Below, piece after piece: positions 9,017 to 16,827 of a stretch of 64,000 nt of DNA. The stretch spans positions 1,302,001 through 1,366,000 of the forward strand of contig NZ_CP147920.1 in NCBI RefSeq assembly GCF_039645995.1, in the 5' to 3' direction. The stretch's first letter is position 1; every line of letters starts with the position of its first letter. The position numbers and the translations under genes were made by a program. The notes below the pieces were generated by a model. The model saw only the letters and a program-made list of their open reading frames with translations, was not told the DNA's origin and made no database searches. This stretch comes from Sulfurimonas sp. HSL3-1 (GTDB taxonomy: Bacteria > Campylobacterota > Campylobacteria > Campylobacterales > Sulfurimonadaceae).

Positions 9017-9041
9017 CCCCGCTTTCCCGGGCCCTTAGGGA

Positions 9042-9087
9042 TTTATTAAATCAGATATAATTTCTCTTATTTATGTTTTATTAAATC
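9042..9087 (+). promoter_or_regulatory. Twin 11-bp direct repeats around a -10 box upstream of superoxide reductase
   Basis: TTTATTAAATC occurs at 9042-9052 and again at 9077-9087, with TATAAT at 9055-9060 between them. A second -10-like TACAAT lies at 9099-9104. Two identical sites bracketing a promoter suggest cooperative binding of an oxidative-stress or iron regulator, but the regulator is not identified. Confidence 0.45.
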
Positions 9088-9135
9088 TTTGCAGGTGTAC
9101 AATGCACGCGTAAATCAAAAACAGAAGGAAATGCC

Positions 9136-9525
9136 ATGCCAACTATCAACCGCTATGTCGACATCGACACTGTCGAACGCGAAGCAAAAAAAGACTACAT
9201 CGACCGCCACTCTCCGTTCATCCACTGTGATGCAACGGCGAAAAAAGGTGAAAAATTTCCGGTAACGGTCAAAATGGGTAACGAATACACGCACCCGGAC
9301 GATCCGGACCACTTCATCGAAAGCATCCGCCTCTTCAACGGCGAAACGCTCCTCGGTGAAGCCTCTTTCACTTCCGGCATGCTCGGCGGACAGGACATGA
9401 AAGGACACGCAGAAGTCACTTTCAACATCATCCCGAGCAAAAAGATGAAGCTGGTTGCGCAGGCTTACTGTACAAAACACGGTCTCTGGGAAAACGAGCC
9501 CGTCGACGTCGCAGTCGAAGACTGA
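9136..9525 (+). CDS. Superoxide reductase, neelaredoxin type
   Basis: The 129-residue protein reduces superoxide to hydrogen peroxide at a mononuclear iron centre without making oxygen. The expected ligands can be placed: His25 in DRHSPFI, His53 and His59 in YTHPDDPDHFI, Cys112 and His115 in YCTKHGLWE. There is no N-terminal desulforedoxin domain, so it is the one-iron class. The usual Glu-Lys pair before the first His is Asp23-Arg24 here, a conservative change at residues that assist catalysis. It is a single-gene unit with its own promoter region and terminator, typical of a microaerophile defence gene. Confidence 0.85.
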   Translation: MPTINRYVDIDTVEREAKKDYIDRHSPFIHCDATAKKGEKFPVTVKMGNEYTHPDDPDHFIESIRLFNGETLLGEASFTSGMLGGQDMKGHAEVTFNIIPSKKMKLVAQAYCTKHGLWENEPVDVAVED

Positions 9526-9535
9526 TTTCCCTCTT

Positions 9536-9562
9536 CCGCCGCGCCTTTGCGGCGGTTTTTTT
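9536..9562 (+). terminator. Rho-independent terminator after superoxide reductase
   Basis: A perfect 7-bp GC stem (CCGCCGC with GCGGCGG, six-base loop) is followed directly by seven T residues. It begins ten bases after the stop codon. Confidence 0.9.
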
Positions 9563-9602
9563 ATAATCCCCTTTTAACACCGCATTCACTATACTCTGAT
9601 TC

Positions 9603-10265
9603 ATGAAATCGTACCAGAACGCTGCGCTACTGCAGAACCTTTACCGGCTCAAAGCCCTGGGTTTCGACTACTGCGACCCGGTCATCGTCAACCCGCGCAA
9701 CGTTGAAGGGGAACTCCCCGACGATCTTGCCTCCCTGCAGCGCATCGTCGCGAACTGCCACCTCTGCGACCTGGCCAAGATACGCCGCCAGAGCATGGTC
9801 GGTACGGGCAGCGGCGGCGCGGACCTCATGATCATCGACGCCTACGTCTCCATGGCCCAGGACGAGAGCGGGGACTACTTCGCCGGCCGGTCCGGGGCCT
9901 CGCTCGAGAGCATGATCACCAACGTCCTCGGACGCCCTACGGCGTCGGTCTACCTAACCCATGCCGTCAAATGCAAAGGGGCCGGAACCCAGAAGCCGAC
10001 ACCGTCGGAGTGCAGCAGCTGCAAGCCCTACTGGCGCAAAGAGATCGAACTGCTCCGACCGAAGGTCATCGTCACCCTCGGCCCCGACGCCTACCGCATC
10101 GTCACCGACGACAGCACCCCTTTCGAACAGGTGCGCGGGCACAAGATCGACTATGACAAAGGCACCCTCCTCGTGCCGCTGTACCACCCGCAGTACCTGC
10201 TCCGTAACCCGTCGCTCAAAAAGGTGACGTTCTTTGACCTTCAAAACATCAAGGCTGCCCTGTGA
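9603..10265 (+). CDS. Uracil-DNA glycosylase superfamily protein, family 4-like
   Basis: The 220-residue protein resembles the iron-sulfur family 4 UDGs, which remove uracil from DNA. It has a CHLC pair near residue 56, a further C-x2-C pair (ECSSC), YFAGRSG, YLTHAVKCK, and a C-terminal YHPQYLLRNP carrying the expected HP. The normally invariant GEAPG of motif A reads DAYVS instead, so uracil excision is uncertain. About 50 residues precede the first cysteine pair. It overlaps the next gene by four bases. Confidence 0.75.
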   Translation: MKSYQNAALLQNLYRLKALGFDYCDPVIVNPRNVEGELPDDLASLQRIVANCHLCDLAKIRRQSMVGTGSGGADLMIIDAYVSMAQDESGDYFAGRSGASLESMITNVLGRPTASVYLTHAVKCKGAGTQKPTPSECSSCKPYWRKEIELLRPKVIVTLGPDAYRIVTDDSTPFEQVRGHKIDYDKGTLLVPLYHPQYLLRNPSLKKVTFFDLQNIKAAL

Positions 10266-11539
10266 AAACCCTTCTGTTTACCCTGTTACTCCTCCCCGTG
10301 CTGCTCTTTGCCCGCAGCGGCATCGTCTCCGGCCTTCCCCTGCCCAAGACCTACGTGCTCAACCTCGACCCCTACGAATGCGACACCGACTGCCTCGAGG
10401 ATCTCGTCGAACACGAGCAGTTCTTCTCCCTGCTCGCGCAGATGCCCGAACCGATCGAGGACGAGGAGCTGAACGAACAGCGCCTTATCTACGTTGCGCT
10501 GTTCAACATCGACGGGGCCGTCATCGGCACCGGGGTACGTTTCGCGCTGCTGCTGCCCGAACGCGTCATCGGACGCTACGCCGCATCCACGACGAACAGC
10601 GTGCTGGCCTACCTGCTGGGCAAAAACCGCGACTTCGAGCTCAAGACTTTCAATATCGGGACCGAAAGCCCTGATGATATCCGCGCCGGGCTCAGCGCCG
10701 TCAGCCAGGACCATTTCCACTATGTTATCGCCCCCTTCACCAAAAAGGGCGCCGAGACCCTCGTGCAGCTTCGCCCGCGCTGCAACGTCTATCTTCCCAC
10801 CGTCAATATCGCCGATATCAACGCCACCGAGCTCGAGGAGAGCGACGGACACTTCTACTTCGGCGGGATCGACTACCGGGCACAGATCGGGAAACTTGTG
10901 GAGAATGCCACACCGCCGCTGGTGATCTTCTACGACCAATCCGCCCTGGGCGAAGAGCTGAAAAACGCGGCGGAGTCCGCCTACATGGAACGCTTCTCGG
11001 ACAACGACCCCCGCAGTTACGATGCGGCAGGCCGCGCCGTTTACGCCTATCCCATCGACAAGCGCACCACGAACCTGAAACACATTCTCGACAAGAATGA
11101 ACGGCTCCAGCACGGCACCTTCCTGCTCAACACCCCGCTCATCAAAAGCGCGATGATCATGTCGCAACTGACCCTTTACGATGCCAATGCCACGCAGGTG
11201 CTTGCAACCCAGATCGGCTACAACTCCATGCTCTTCGACATCACCCAGCCCCTGGACCGCGAGCACATGCTCGTCGCCAACTCCATCAGCAAGCAGAACG
11301 GGGTCCTTGTCGAAAGCAACAAGCTGCTGCAGAACGACATCGAATACGACTGGATCAACTACGCCACGACGCTTGGGGTAGACTACTTCTACTCCCTTGC
11401 CGCCGGTACGCCGCGCGAATATACGATTCCGATCGAAGATCATCAGGTGGCCTACCCCGTGACGCTCTACCGCGCCGGGATATCAAAGTTTGCGTTGCTG
11501 GATGAGGAGGAGGAAGACGAGGGGTCACTCTTCGAGTAG
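10262..11539 (+). CDS. Exported protein of unknown function, periplasmic-binding-protein-like
   Basis: The 425-residue protein begins with a clear signal peptide (MKTLLFTLLLLPVLLFA, cleavage expected before RSG). The middle, with repeated alpha/beta phrases such as HYVIAPFTKKGAETL and PLVIFYDQSALGEELK, looks like a type I periplasmic-binding fold of the LpoA kind. This is inference. An acidic tail (DEEEEDEG) closes it. It is translationally coupled to the UDG-like gene through a four-base overlap and converges with the thioesterase gene, overlapping its end by 15 bases. I do not know its role. Confidence 0.6.
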   Translation: MKTLLFTLLLLPVLLFARSGIVSGLPLPKTYVLNLDPYECDTDCLEDLVEHEQFFSLLAQMPEPIEDEELNEQRLIYVALFNIDGAVIGTGVRFALLLPERVIGRYAASTTNSVLAYLLGKNRDFELKTFNIGTESPDDIRAGLSAVSQDHFHYVIAPFTKKGAETLVQLRPRCNVYLPTVNIADINATELEESDGHFYFGGIDYRAQIGKLVENATPPLVIFYDQSALGEELKNAAESAYMERFSDNDPRSYDAAGRAVYAYPIDKRTTNLKHILDKNERLQHGTFLLNTPLIKSAMIMSQLTLYDANATQVLATQIGYNSMLFDITQPLDREHMLVANSISKQNGVLVESNKLLQNDIEYDWINYATTLGVDYFYSLAAGTPREYTIPIEDHQVAYPVTLYRAGISKFALLDEEEEDEGSLFE

Positions 11540-11914
11540 GGTTTTGAGCTTCTCCCGCTTGGCGGCATCGAGCCGCCCGACCCGTCCGTCGGTCATGAGG
11601 TAGACCAGCCGGACATCGAGGGTAAAGAGCACCTCGTTTCCGCGCCGCACGGTCTGATGCATCTGCAGTCCCGTACCCCTTATAGACACCACTTCCGCAG
11701 AGACCTCCAGCAGATCCCCCAGCACCGCCGAACCGAGGTAATCCGCTTCGATGTGCCGCACGACAAAGTGCCCCCCTTCAAACAGCGGTGACTCCCCTTT
11801 GGAGAAGAAAAGTTCGCTGCGGGCGCGTTCGCAGAACTTCAGGTAGTTCGCGTAGTAGACGACCCCGCCCACGTCCGTATCTTCGTAATAGACGCGTATC
11901 GTCATCGGGGTCAC
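11525..11914 (-). CDS. YbgC/FadM-type acyl-CoA thioesterase
   Basis: The 129-residue hotdog-fold protein hydrolyses acyl-CoA thioesters. The signature YYEDTDVGGVVYYANYLKF, with the catalytic Asp, lies near residues 9-27 and is typical of YbgC. The length is usual. The start is either the GTG that overlaps the phosphorylase-like stop as GTGA (used here) or an ATG nine bases later; neither has a strong ribosome site, so coupling to the upstream gene is likely. In many proteobacteria ybgC belongs with tol-pal, but here it ends the glycogen cluster. Confidence 0.85.
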   Translation of the reverse strand: MTPMTIRVYYEDTDVGGVVYYANYLKFCERARSELFFSKGESPLFEGGHFVVRHIEADYLGSAVLGDLLEVSAEVVSIRGTGLQMHQTVRRGNEVLFTLDVRLVYLMTDGRVGRLDAAKREKLKTLLEE

Positions 11915-13548
11915 TTGTACATCAGTTCGTAGTACTCATGGGCCATCCGGCCCGAATCGAACTTCGGAATGACATCGGACATCGCCCGCTTCATCATGTG
12001 CGTCCACTGTTCGGGATGGTCGTAGTAGAGCGGGATAATCTGCTGTTCAAGCATATCCATCAGGTTTTTGTTGTCCTCGCGGTCCTGCACCTCCGTCGGG
12101 GTGCTGTGGTCGATCGGCGGGATGGTAAAGGCATTCATCCCGTTGATGGCGAACTCGGGGTGCCACCCGTCATCGGTGGAGAGGTGCAGTGTGCCGTTCA
12201 TGCTCGCGCTCATCCCGCTCGTCCCGCTGGCTTCCCGGGAGACCCGCGGCGTATTGAGCCAGATGTCGCTCCCTTTTTTAAGCACCGCGGAGAGTTCCAG
12301 CTCGTATCCCGTCAGTACGGCCATGCGCTTGAACTGGTGGCTGATATGGATCAGCTCGTTGAAGAGGTTGACCGCGCTGGTATCGAAGGGGTACGGTTTC
12401 CCGGCCCAGATCACCTGGATGGGCTGTTCCGTCCGCTCGATGAGCGCCTTGAAACGTTCGAAATCGAGCTTGAGCAGTCCGGGACGCTTGTACTCGGCGA
12501 AACGGCGCCCCCAGACGATGGTCAGGATATCCGGGTCGAACATTTTTCCGGTCTGGTCGGCCACGATATTGAAAAGCTGCCGCTTGAGGTGCTTTTTGCG
12601 GGCGAGCAGTTCGTAATCCTCGTGGCTGTCCAGGGCGGACTGCATCCCCTTGTCCGTCCAGAAACGGCGGTTCTGGGCATTCGTGATGGAGATGATCTCC
12701 GAGCGCCCTTTGCAGTTCGCCCACATGCGGTTTGCCACCTCTTCATGGAACTTGGAGACGGCATTGGTCATCTTTGACGCCCGCAGGGCGCCGACGGTCA
12801 GGTTGAAGTTTTCGCCGTACTCGCCCGTGATGTTGCGCACTTCGTCCATCTCCAGGCCGTTAAAGAAGCCGAAACGGTGCAGCAGGTGGATGTTGTGTTC
12901 CTCGTTGCCGGCGGCCTCGGGAGTATGGGTCGTGAAGGCGACGTGCTGCTTCAGCTCTTCAAGCGAACCGTAGCGTTTGTAGAGTTCGTAAGCCAGTGGC
13001 AGCGCGTGCCCCTCATTGAGGTGGTAGACATCCACATGGTGCTTGAGCGACTCCAGCACCTTGACGCCTCCGATGCCCAGGACGATCTCCTGGGAGATGC
13101 GGGTCTCCTCGTTGGCATCGTAGAGCTTATGGGTGATGGTGCGCGCGAGGAAGTCGTTTTCGGGGATGTCCGTCGAGAGCAGGATCACCGGAGCCGAGGA
13201 GAAGATGTCCGGCGGCAGGTAGTAGGCCTTGATATAGACCTCCTCCCCGTGGATCTTCACCGTCGCGCAGATGCCGAGATCTTTGAGGAAGTAATAGTGC
13301 TTGCGGATAAAGTTGATCTTGAGGCTGCGGTCCTCGTGCCGTCCCTGGTCGTAATAGCCGTAGCTCCACATAATACCCACACCGACCATGTTCTGTCGCA
13401 GGTCGTAGGCACTGCGCATGTGCGAACCCGCCAGGAACCCGAGGCCGCCCGAATAGACCTTCAGGGCCTGGTGAATGGCGAACTCCATGGAGAAGTAGGC
13501 AACAGGTTTGGCGTACTTGGGATCGAAATCGTAATCATGCAGGATCAT
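11911..13548 (-). CDS. GT35 glycogen phosphorylase-like protein lacking the PLP lysine
   Basis: The 545-residue protein belongs to the alpha-glucan phosphorylase family (short form). Evidence is AYFSMEFA with YSGGLGFLAGSH at the N-terminus, YHLNEGHA near 175, FTTHTPEAAGNEEH near 205, FAEYKRPG near 349 and EASGTSG near 439. The family uses pyridoxal phosphate bound to a lysine in the motif GTSGMKxxxNG to release glucose 1-phosphate. Here that position is serine (residue 447 in GTSGMSASMNG, confirmed from the codons). It may therefore be inactive as a phosphorylase or use another mechanism. It sits six bases after pgi, so a role in glucan metabolism is likely. Confidence 0.8.
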   Translation of the reverse strand: MILHDYDFDPKYAKPVAYFSMEFAIHQALKVYSGGLGFLAGSHMRSAYDLRQNMVGVGIMWSYGYYDQGRHEDRSLKINFIRKHYYFLKDLGICATVKIHGEEVYIKAYYLPPDIFSSAPVILLSTDIPENDFLARTITHKLYDANEETRISQEIVLGIGGVKVLESLKHHVDVYHLNEGHALPLAYELYKRYGSLEELKQHVAFTTHTPEAAGNEEHNIHLLHRFGFFNGLEMDEVRNITGEYGENFNLTVGALRASKMTNAVSKFHEEVANRMWANCKGRSEIISITNAQNRRFWTDKGMQSALDSHEDYELLARKKHLKRQLFNIVADQTGKMFDPDILTIVWGRRFAEYKRPGLLKLDFERFKALIERTEQPIQVIWAGKPYPFDTSAVNLFNELIHISHQFKRMAVLTGYELELSAVLKKGSDIWLNTPRVSREASGTSGMSASMNGTLHLSTDDGWHPEFAINGMNAFTIPPIDHSTPTEVQDREDNKNLMDMLEQQIIPLYYDHPEQWTHMMKRAMSDVIPKFDSGRMAHEYYELMYK

Positions 13549-13553
13549 TGCGA

Positions 13554-14819
13554 TCAGCCTTTGTCTGTAAATGTTTCGTAAAGGATCACCTTGCCGAGCT
13601 CGACGCCCGGCTGGTCATAGGTATTGACCAGCAGCATCGCTCCGACGAGGGACGTCAGCAGTTCGTAGTAGATGATCATGGTGCCGACGCTCGCGGCATC
13701 GATCTGTTCGATGACGATGCCGTCCGTCGGCACGCCGCTGCGCACGAGGCTTTCGCGGGTAGCCGCGCACTGGGCGTTGATGAGGGTACTGAAGCTCTTG
13801 CCGTTGATGAAATCGGTCTTTTCGATGTGCTTGAGCGAGATCTCGGGGATGACGAGCGGCGCGCCGAAATCCTCGATGCTGATAAAGGTGACCGTCTTGT
13901 CCTTCGGTCCTTCGATCAGCAGCTGCAAAAAGGAGTGCTGGTCCACCGAACCGATCAGCCCCACCGGCGTCATGCCGACGTGCGATCCCATCGCATCCAC
14001 CTTGCCCAGCGATTCGCCCCAGAGCTGCACGTACCACTTGGTAAAGTTCTCCAGGTCGTTGGCGTAGGAGAAGAGGACGTTGACGGAGTGTTCTCTGTCA
14101 TGTTCGTAGATGAAACACGCTTTCTCCAGCAGGTGCTGCTCTTTGCCCTCGAAGAAGGAGGTGAGGAAGCTTCCCGCCCCCGCCAGCAGCGCCGCCGTAT
14201 CGTAACCCGCCAGCGTCAGCGGAATGATGCCCACGGCGCTGAGCACGGAGAAGCGCCCGCCGACATTGTCGGGGATGTTGAACTGCCCAAGGCCGTACGC
14301 GTCGCCGAACTTTGAGAGGCTTGAACCTGCGTCGGTGATGACAAAGACACGCTCCCGGTCCGCACCGTCCAGTTCCAGGCCGAAATGCGCGATCAGCGTC
14401 TTGAAGATGGAGGTCGTTTCGATCGTACCGCCGGACTTGGAGATGACAACGAAGAGGGTCTTCTCCTTCGTCAGCTTCGCCATCGTGCGGGTGATGTCGA
14501 TGGGGTCGGAGTTCTCGAAAAAGTGCAGTTCGCGGGTTTTGTCGCCCCGGGACGCCAGCAGCGAATCCACCGCCTTGATCCCCAGTGAGGAGCCGCCGAT
14601 GCCGATGACGGCGATGTCCGTGATCGCCCCCGATGCCAGCAGGCTGTTCTGTGTCTCCAGCGCTTTGGCCGCTTCCACCAGCGTCCGGGAGCCTTCCGGA
14701 AGGTCATAATAGCCGATCCGTCCCTTGTGTTCTTCAGTGACGACGGCAAACGCCTCCTCCATGACCCGGTGCTGTGCCTCTGAACCCTCAAACGTAAAAT
14801 CGCGATCAAAACGTAACAT
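13554..14819 (-). CDS. pgi: Glucose-6-phosphate isomerase
   Basis: The 421-residue cytoplasmic enzyme interconverts glucose 6-phosphate and fructose 6-phosphate. The sugar-phosphate binding loop IGIGGSSLGIKAV is near residue 70, and VISKSGGTIETTS and the GGRFSVLS signature follow. The catalytic Glu/His region around VGMTPVGLIGSVDQHS is present. It is on the shorter side for the family. Position between glgB and the phosphorylase-like gene links the glucan cluster to central metabolism. The ATG has a GAGGGGA site. Confidence 0.93.
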   Translation of the reverse strand: MLRFDRDFTFEGSEAQHRVMEEAFAVVTEEHKGRIGYYDLPEGSRTLVEAAKALETQNSLLASGAITDIAVIGIGGSSLGIKAVDSLLASRGDKTRELHFFENSDPIDITRTMAKLTKEKTLFVVISKSGGTIETTSIFKTLIAHFGLELDGADRERVFVITDAGSSLSKFGDAYGLGQFNIPDNVGGRFSVLSAVGIIPLTLAGYDTAALLAGAGSFLTSFFEGKEQHLLEKACFIYEHDREHSVNVLFSYANDLENFTKWYVQLWGESLGKVDAMGSHVGMTPVGLIGSVDQHSFLQLLIEGPKDKTVTFISIEDFGAPLVIPEISLKHIEKTDFINGKSFSTLINAQCAATRESLVRSGVPTDGIVIEQIDAASVGTMIIYYELLTSLVGAMLLVNTYDQPGVELGKVILYETFTDKG

Positions 14820-14893
14820 TATTCATTCCCCTCATTCTTATTCATATTAGTATAGCCCCATTCTGGCCGAAAAATCACCACCTGACTGCGCGA

Positions 14894-16816
14894 CTATTGT
14901 GCAATCAGCTTTTTAAAGTAGACGACGCCCATCGGGGGCAGCGTCATCGCGAGCGAGAAGGGACGGCCGCATAGCGGCGTCTCTTCGGCATAGAGCACAC
15001 CCTCATTGCCGATCTCCCACCCCTCGTAAGCCTTGGCCTGGGAGTTGAAGATCTCCACGTATTCTCCGCCCTCGGGGAGTGCGAGCCGGTACCCCTCGCG
15101 CGTCTCGTCGGCGAAGTTGCAGACGACGTAGACGGTCTCGTCTGGGTTCTCGCTTTTGCGCATGAAGCTGATGCAGTTATGGCTGTAGTCGGCGTCGTCG
15201 ATCCACTCGAACCCCTTACGCTCTACGTCGTGCAGGTAGAGCGCCGGTTCGCTGCGGTAGAGACGGTTGAGCTCCGCCATCATCTTCTGCAGTCCCTGGT
15301 GCAGCGGGAACTCCAGCAGGTGCCACTCGAGGCTGTGCTTATACGCCCACTCGGCGTACTGGGCGAATTCCCCGCCCATAAAGAGCAGTTTCTTGCCCGG
15401 GTGGGCCATCATGTAGCCGTAAAGCGCGCGAAGGTTGGCGAACTTCTGGTTCGTATCGCCGGGCATCTTGTTGATGAGCGACCCTTTCATGTGGACCACT
15501 TCGTCGTGGCTCAGCGGCAGCATGAAGTTTTCGTCGAAAGCGTACCACATGCTGAAGGTGAGCTGGTCGTGGTGGTGCTGGCGGTAGACCGGGTCGCGGT
15601 GCATGTACGCAAGCGTGTCGTGCATCCACCCCATGTTCCATTTGAAGCCGAACCCGAGCCCGCCGACCTCGATCGGGCGCGTCACCATCGGCCAGGCCGT
15701 CGACTCCTCGGCGATCATCATGATATCCGGGTGTGCTCCGTAGGCCGCCGCGTTGAGCTGGCGCAGGAAGGCGACCGCTTCGAGATTCTCGTTGCCGCCG
15801 TGCTCGTTCGGGACCCATTCGCCCTCTTCGCGGGCGTAGTTGAGGTAGAGCATCGAGGCGACGGCGTCGACGCGGATCCCGTCGATGTGGTACTTCTCCA
15901 GCCAGAAGAGTGCCGAACTGATGAGGAAAGCCCTCACTTCGTTGCGGCCGTAGTTGAAGATGATGCTCCCCCACTCCGGGTGGTATCCCTGCCGCGGATC
16001 GGCATGTTCGTACAAAGCGGTGCCGTCGAAGTTGATCAGCCCGTGCATATCGACGGCGAAGTGCGAGGGCACCCAGTCCATGATGACGCCGATGCCGTTT
16101 TGGTGCAGGGCGTCGATCAGGTGCATCAGGTCCTGCGGTTCCCCGTAGCGCGCCGTCGCGCTGTAGTAGCCCGTCACCTGGTAGCCCCAGGAGCCGTAGT
16201 AGGGGTATTCGGTCAGCGGCATGAACTCGACGTGGGTATAGTTCATCTCCTTGAGATAGGCCACCAGCTCGTCCGCCAGCTCGCGGTAGGTCAGATAGCG
16301 GTCGCTCTCCTCGACCTTCCGTCGCCAAGAGCCCAAGTGCATCTCGTAGACGCTGACGGGAGCGTCGTGGCGGTTGTGCAGCGCGCGCGTTTGCATCCAT
16401 CCCCCGTCGTTCCAGCCGTAGCCGTCCAGCTCCCAGATGCGCGACGCGGAGTTGGAGGGCACCTCCGCGTAAAAGGCGAAGGGGTCCGCCTTGTCGTGCA
16501 CGATGTTATGGAATTTCGAGACGATATGGTACTTGTAGGTCAGCCCCGCTTCGACCCCCTGGATGAACCCTTCCCAGATCCCCGAGCCGTCTTCGCGCAG
16601 CCGGAGCGGGTGGCGATGGGTGTCGTAATCGTTGAAGTCTCCCCGGACGCTGACGCGCTCCGCGTTGGGCGCCCAGACGGCGAAATAGACGCCGCGCGCG
16701 CCGTCGCGCTCCATAAAGTGCGCCCCCATCTTCTCATAAAGCTTGGTATGGGTCCCCTCTTTGAAGAGGTAGATGTCCATGTCGGTAAAGCGGGAGATAT
16801 CGTAGTGGATCGTCAT
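14894..16816 (-). CDS. glgB: 1,4-alpha-glucan branching enzyme
   Basis: The 640-residue GH13 enzyme introduces alpha-1,6 branches into glycogen. An N-terminal CBM48-like domain (YFAVWAPNAERVSVRGDFN) is followed by the catalytic barrel with VEFMPLTEYP, GIRVDAVASMLY (nucleophile Asp), MIAEESTAWP (acid/base Glu) and LPLSHDEVVH. I start at the ATG giving MTIHYDISRF, preceded by CGGAGCC. A longer in-frame start would run 56 residues into glgA and is non-homologous. It follows glgA by 11 bases. Confidence 0.95.
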   Translation of the reverse strand: MTIHYDISRFTDMDIYLFKEGTHTKLYEKMGAHFMERDGARGVYFAVWAPNAERVSVRGDFNDYDTHRHPLRLREDGSGIWEGFIQGVEAGLTYKYHIVSKFHNIVHDKADPFAFYAEVPSNSASRIWELDGYGWNDGGWMQTRALHNRHDAPVSVYEMHLGSWRRKVEESDRYLTYRELADELVAYLKEMNYTHVEFMPLTEYPYYGSWGYQVTGYYSATARYGEPQDLMHLIDALHQNGIGVIMDWVPSHFAVDMHGLINFDGTALYEHADPRQGYHPEWGSIIFNYGRNEVRAFLISSALFWLEKYHIDGIRVDAVASMLYLNYAREEGEWVPNEHGGNENLEAVAFLRQLNAAAYGAHPDIMMIAEESTAWPMVTRPIEVGGLGFGFKWNMGWMHDTLAYMHRDPVYRQHHHDQLTFSMWYAFDENFMLPLSHDEVVHMKGSLINKMPGDTNQKFANLRALYGYMMAHPGKKLLFMGGEFAQYAEWAYKHSLEWHLLEFPLHQGLQKMMAELNRLYRSEPALYLHDVERKGFEWIDDADYSHNCISFMRKSENPDETVYVVCNFADETREGYRLALPEGGEYVEIFNSQAKAYEGWEIGNEGVLYAEETPLCGRPFSLAMTLPPMGVVYFKKLIAQ

Positions 16817-16827
16817 GTTGGCTCCGT

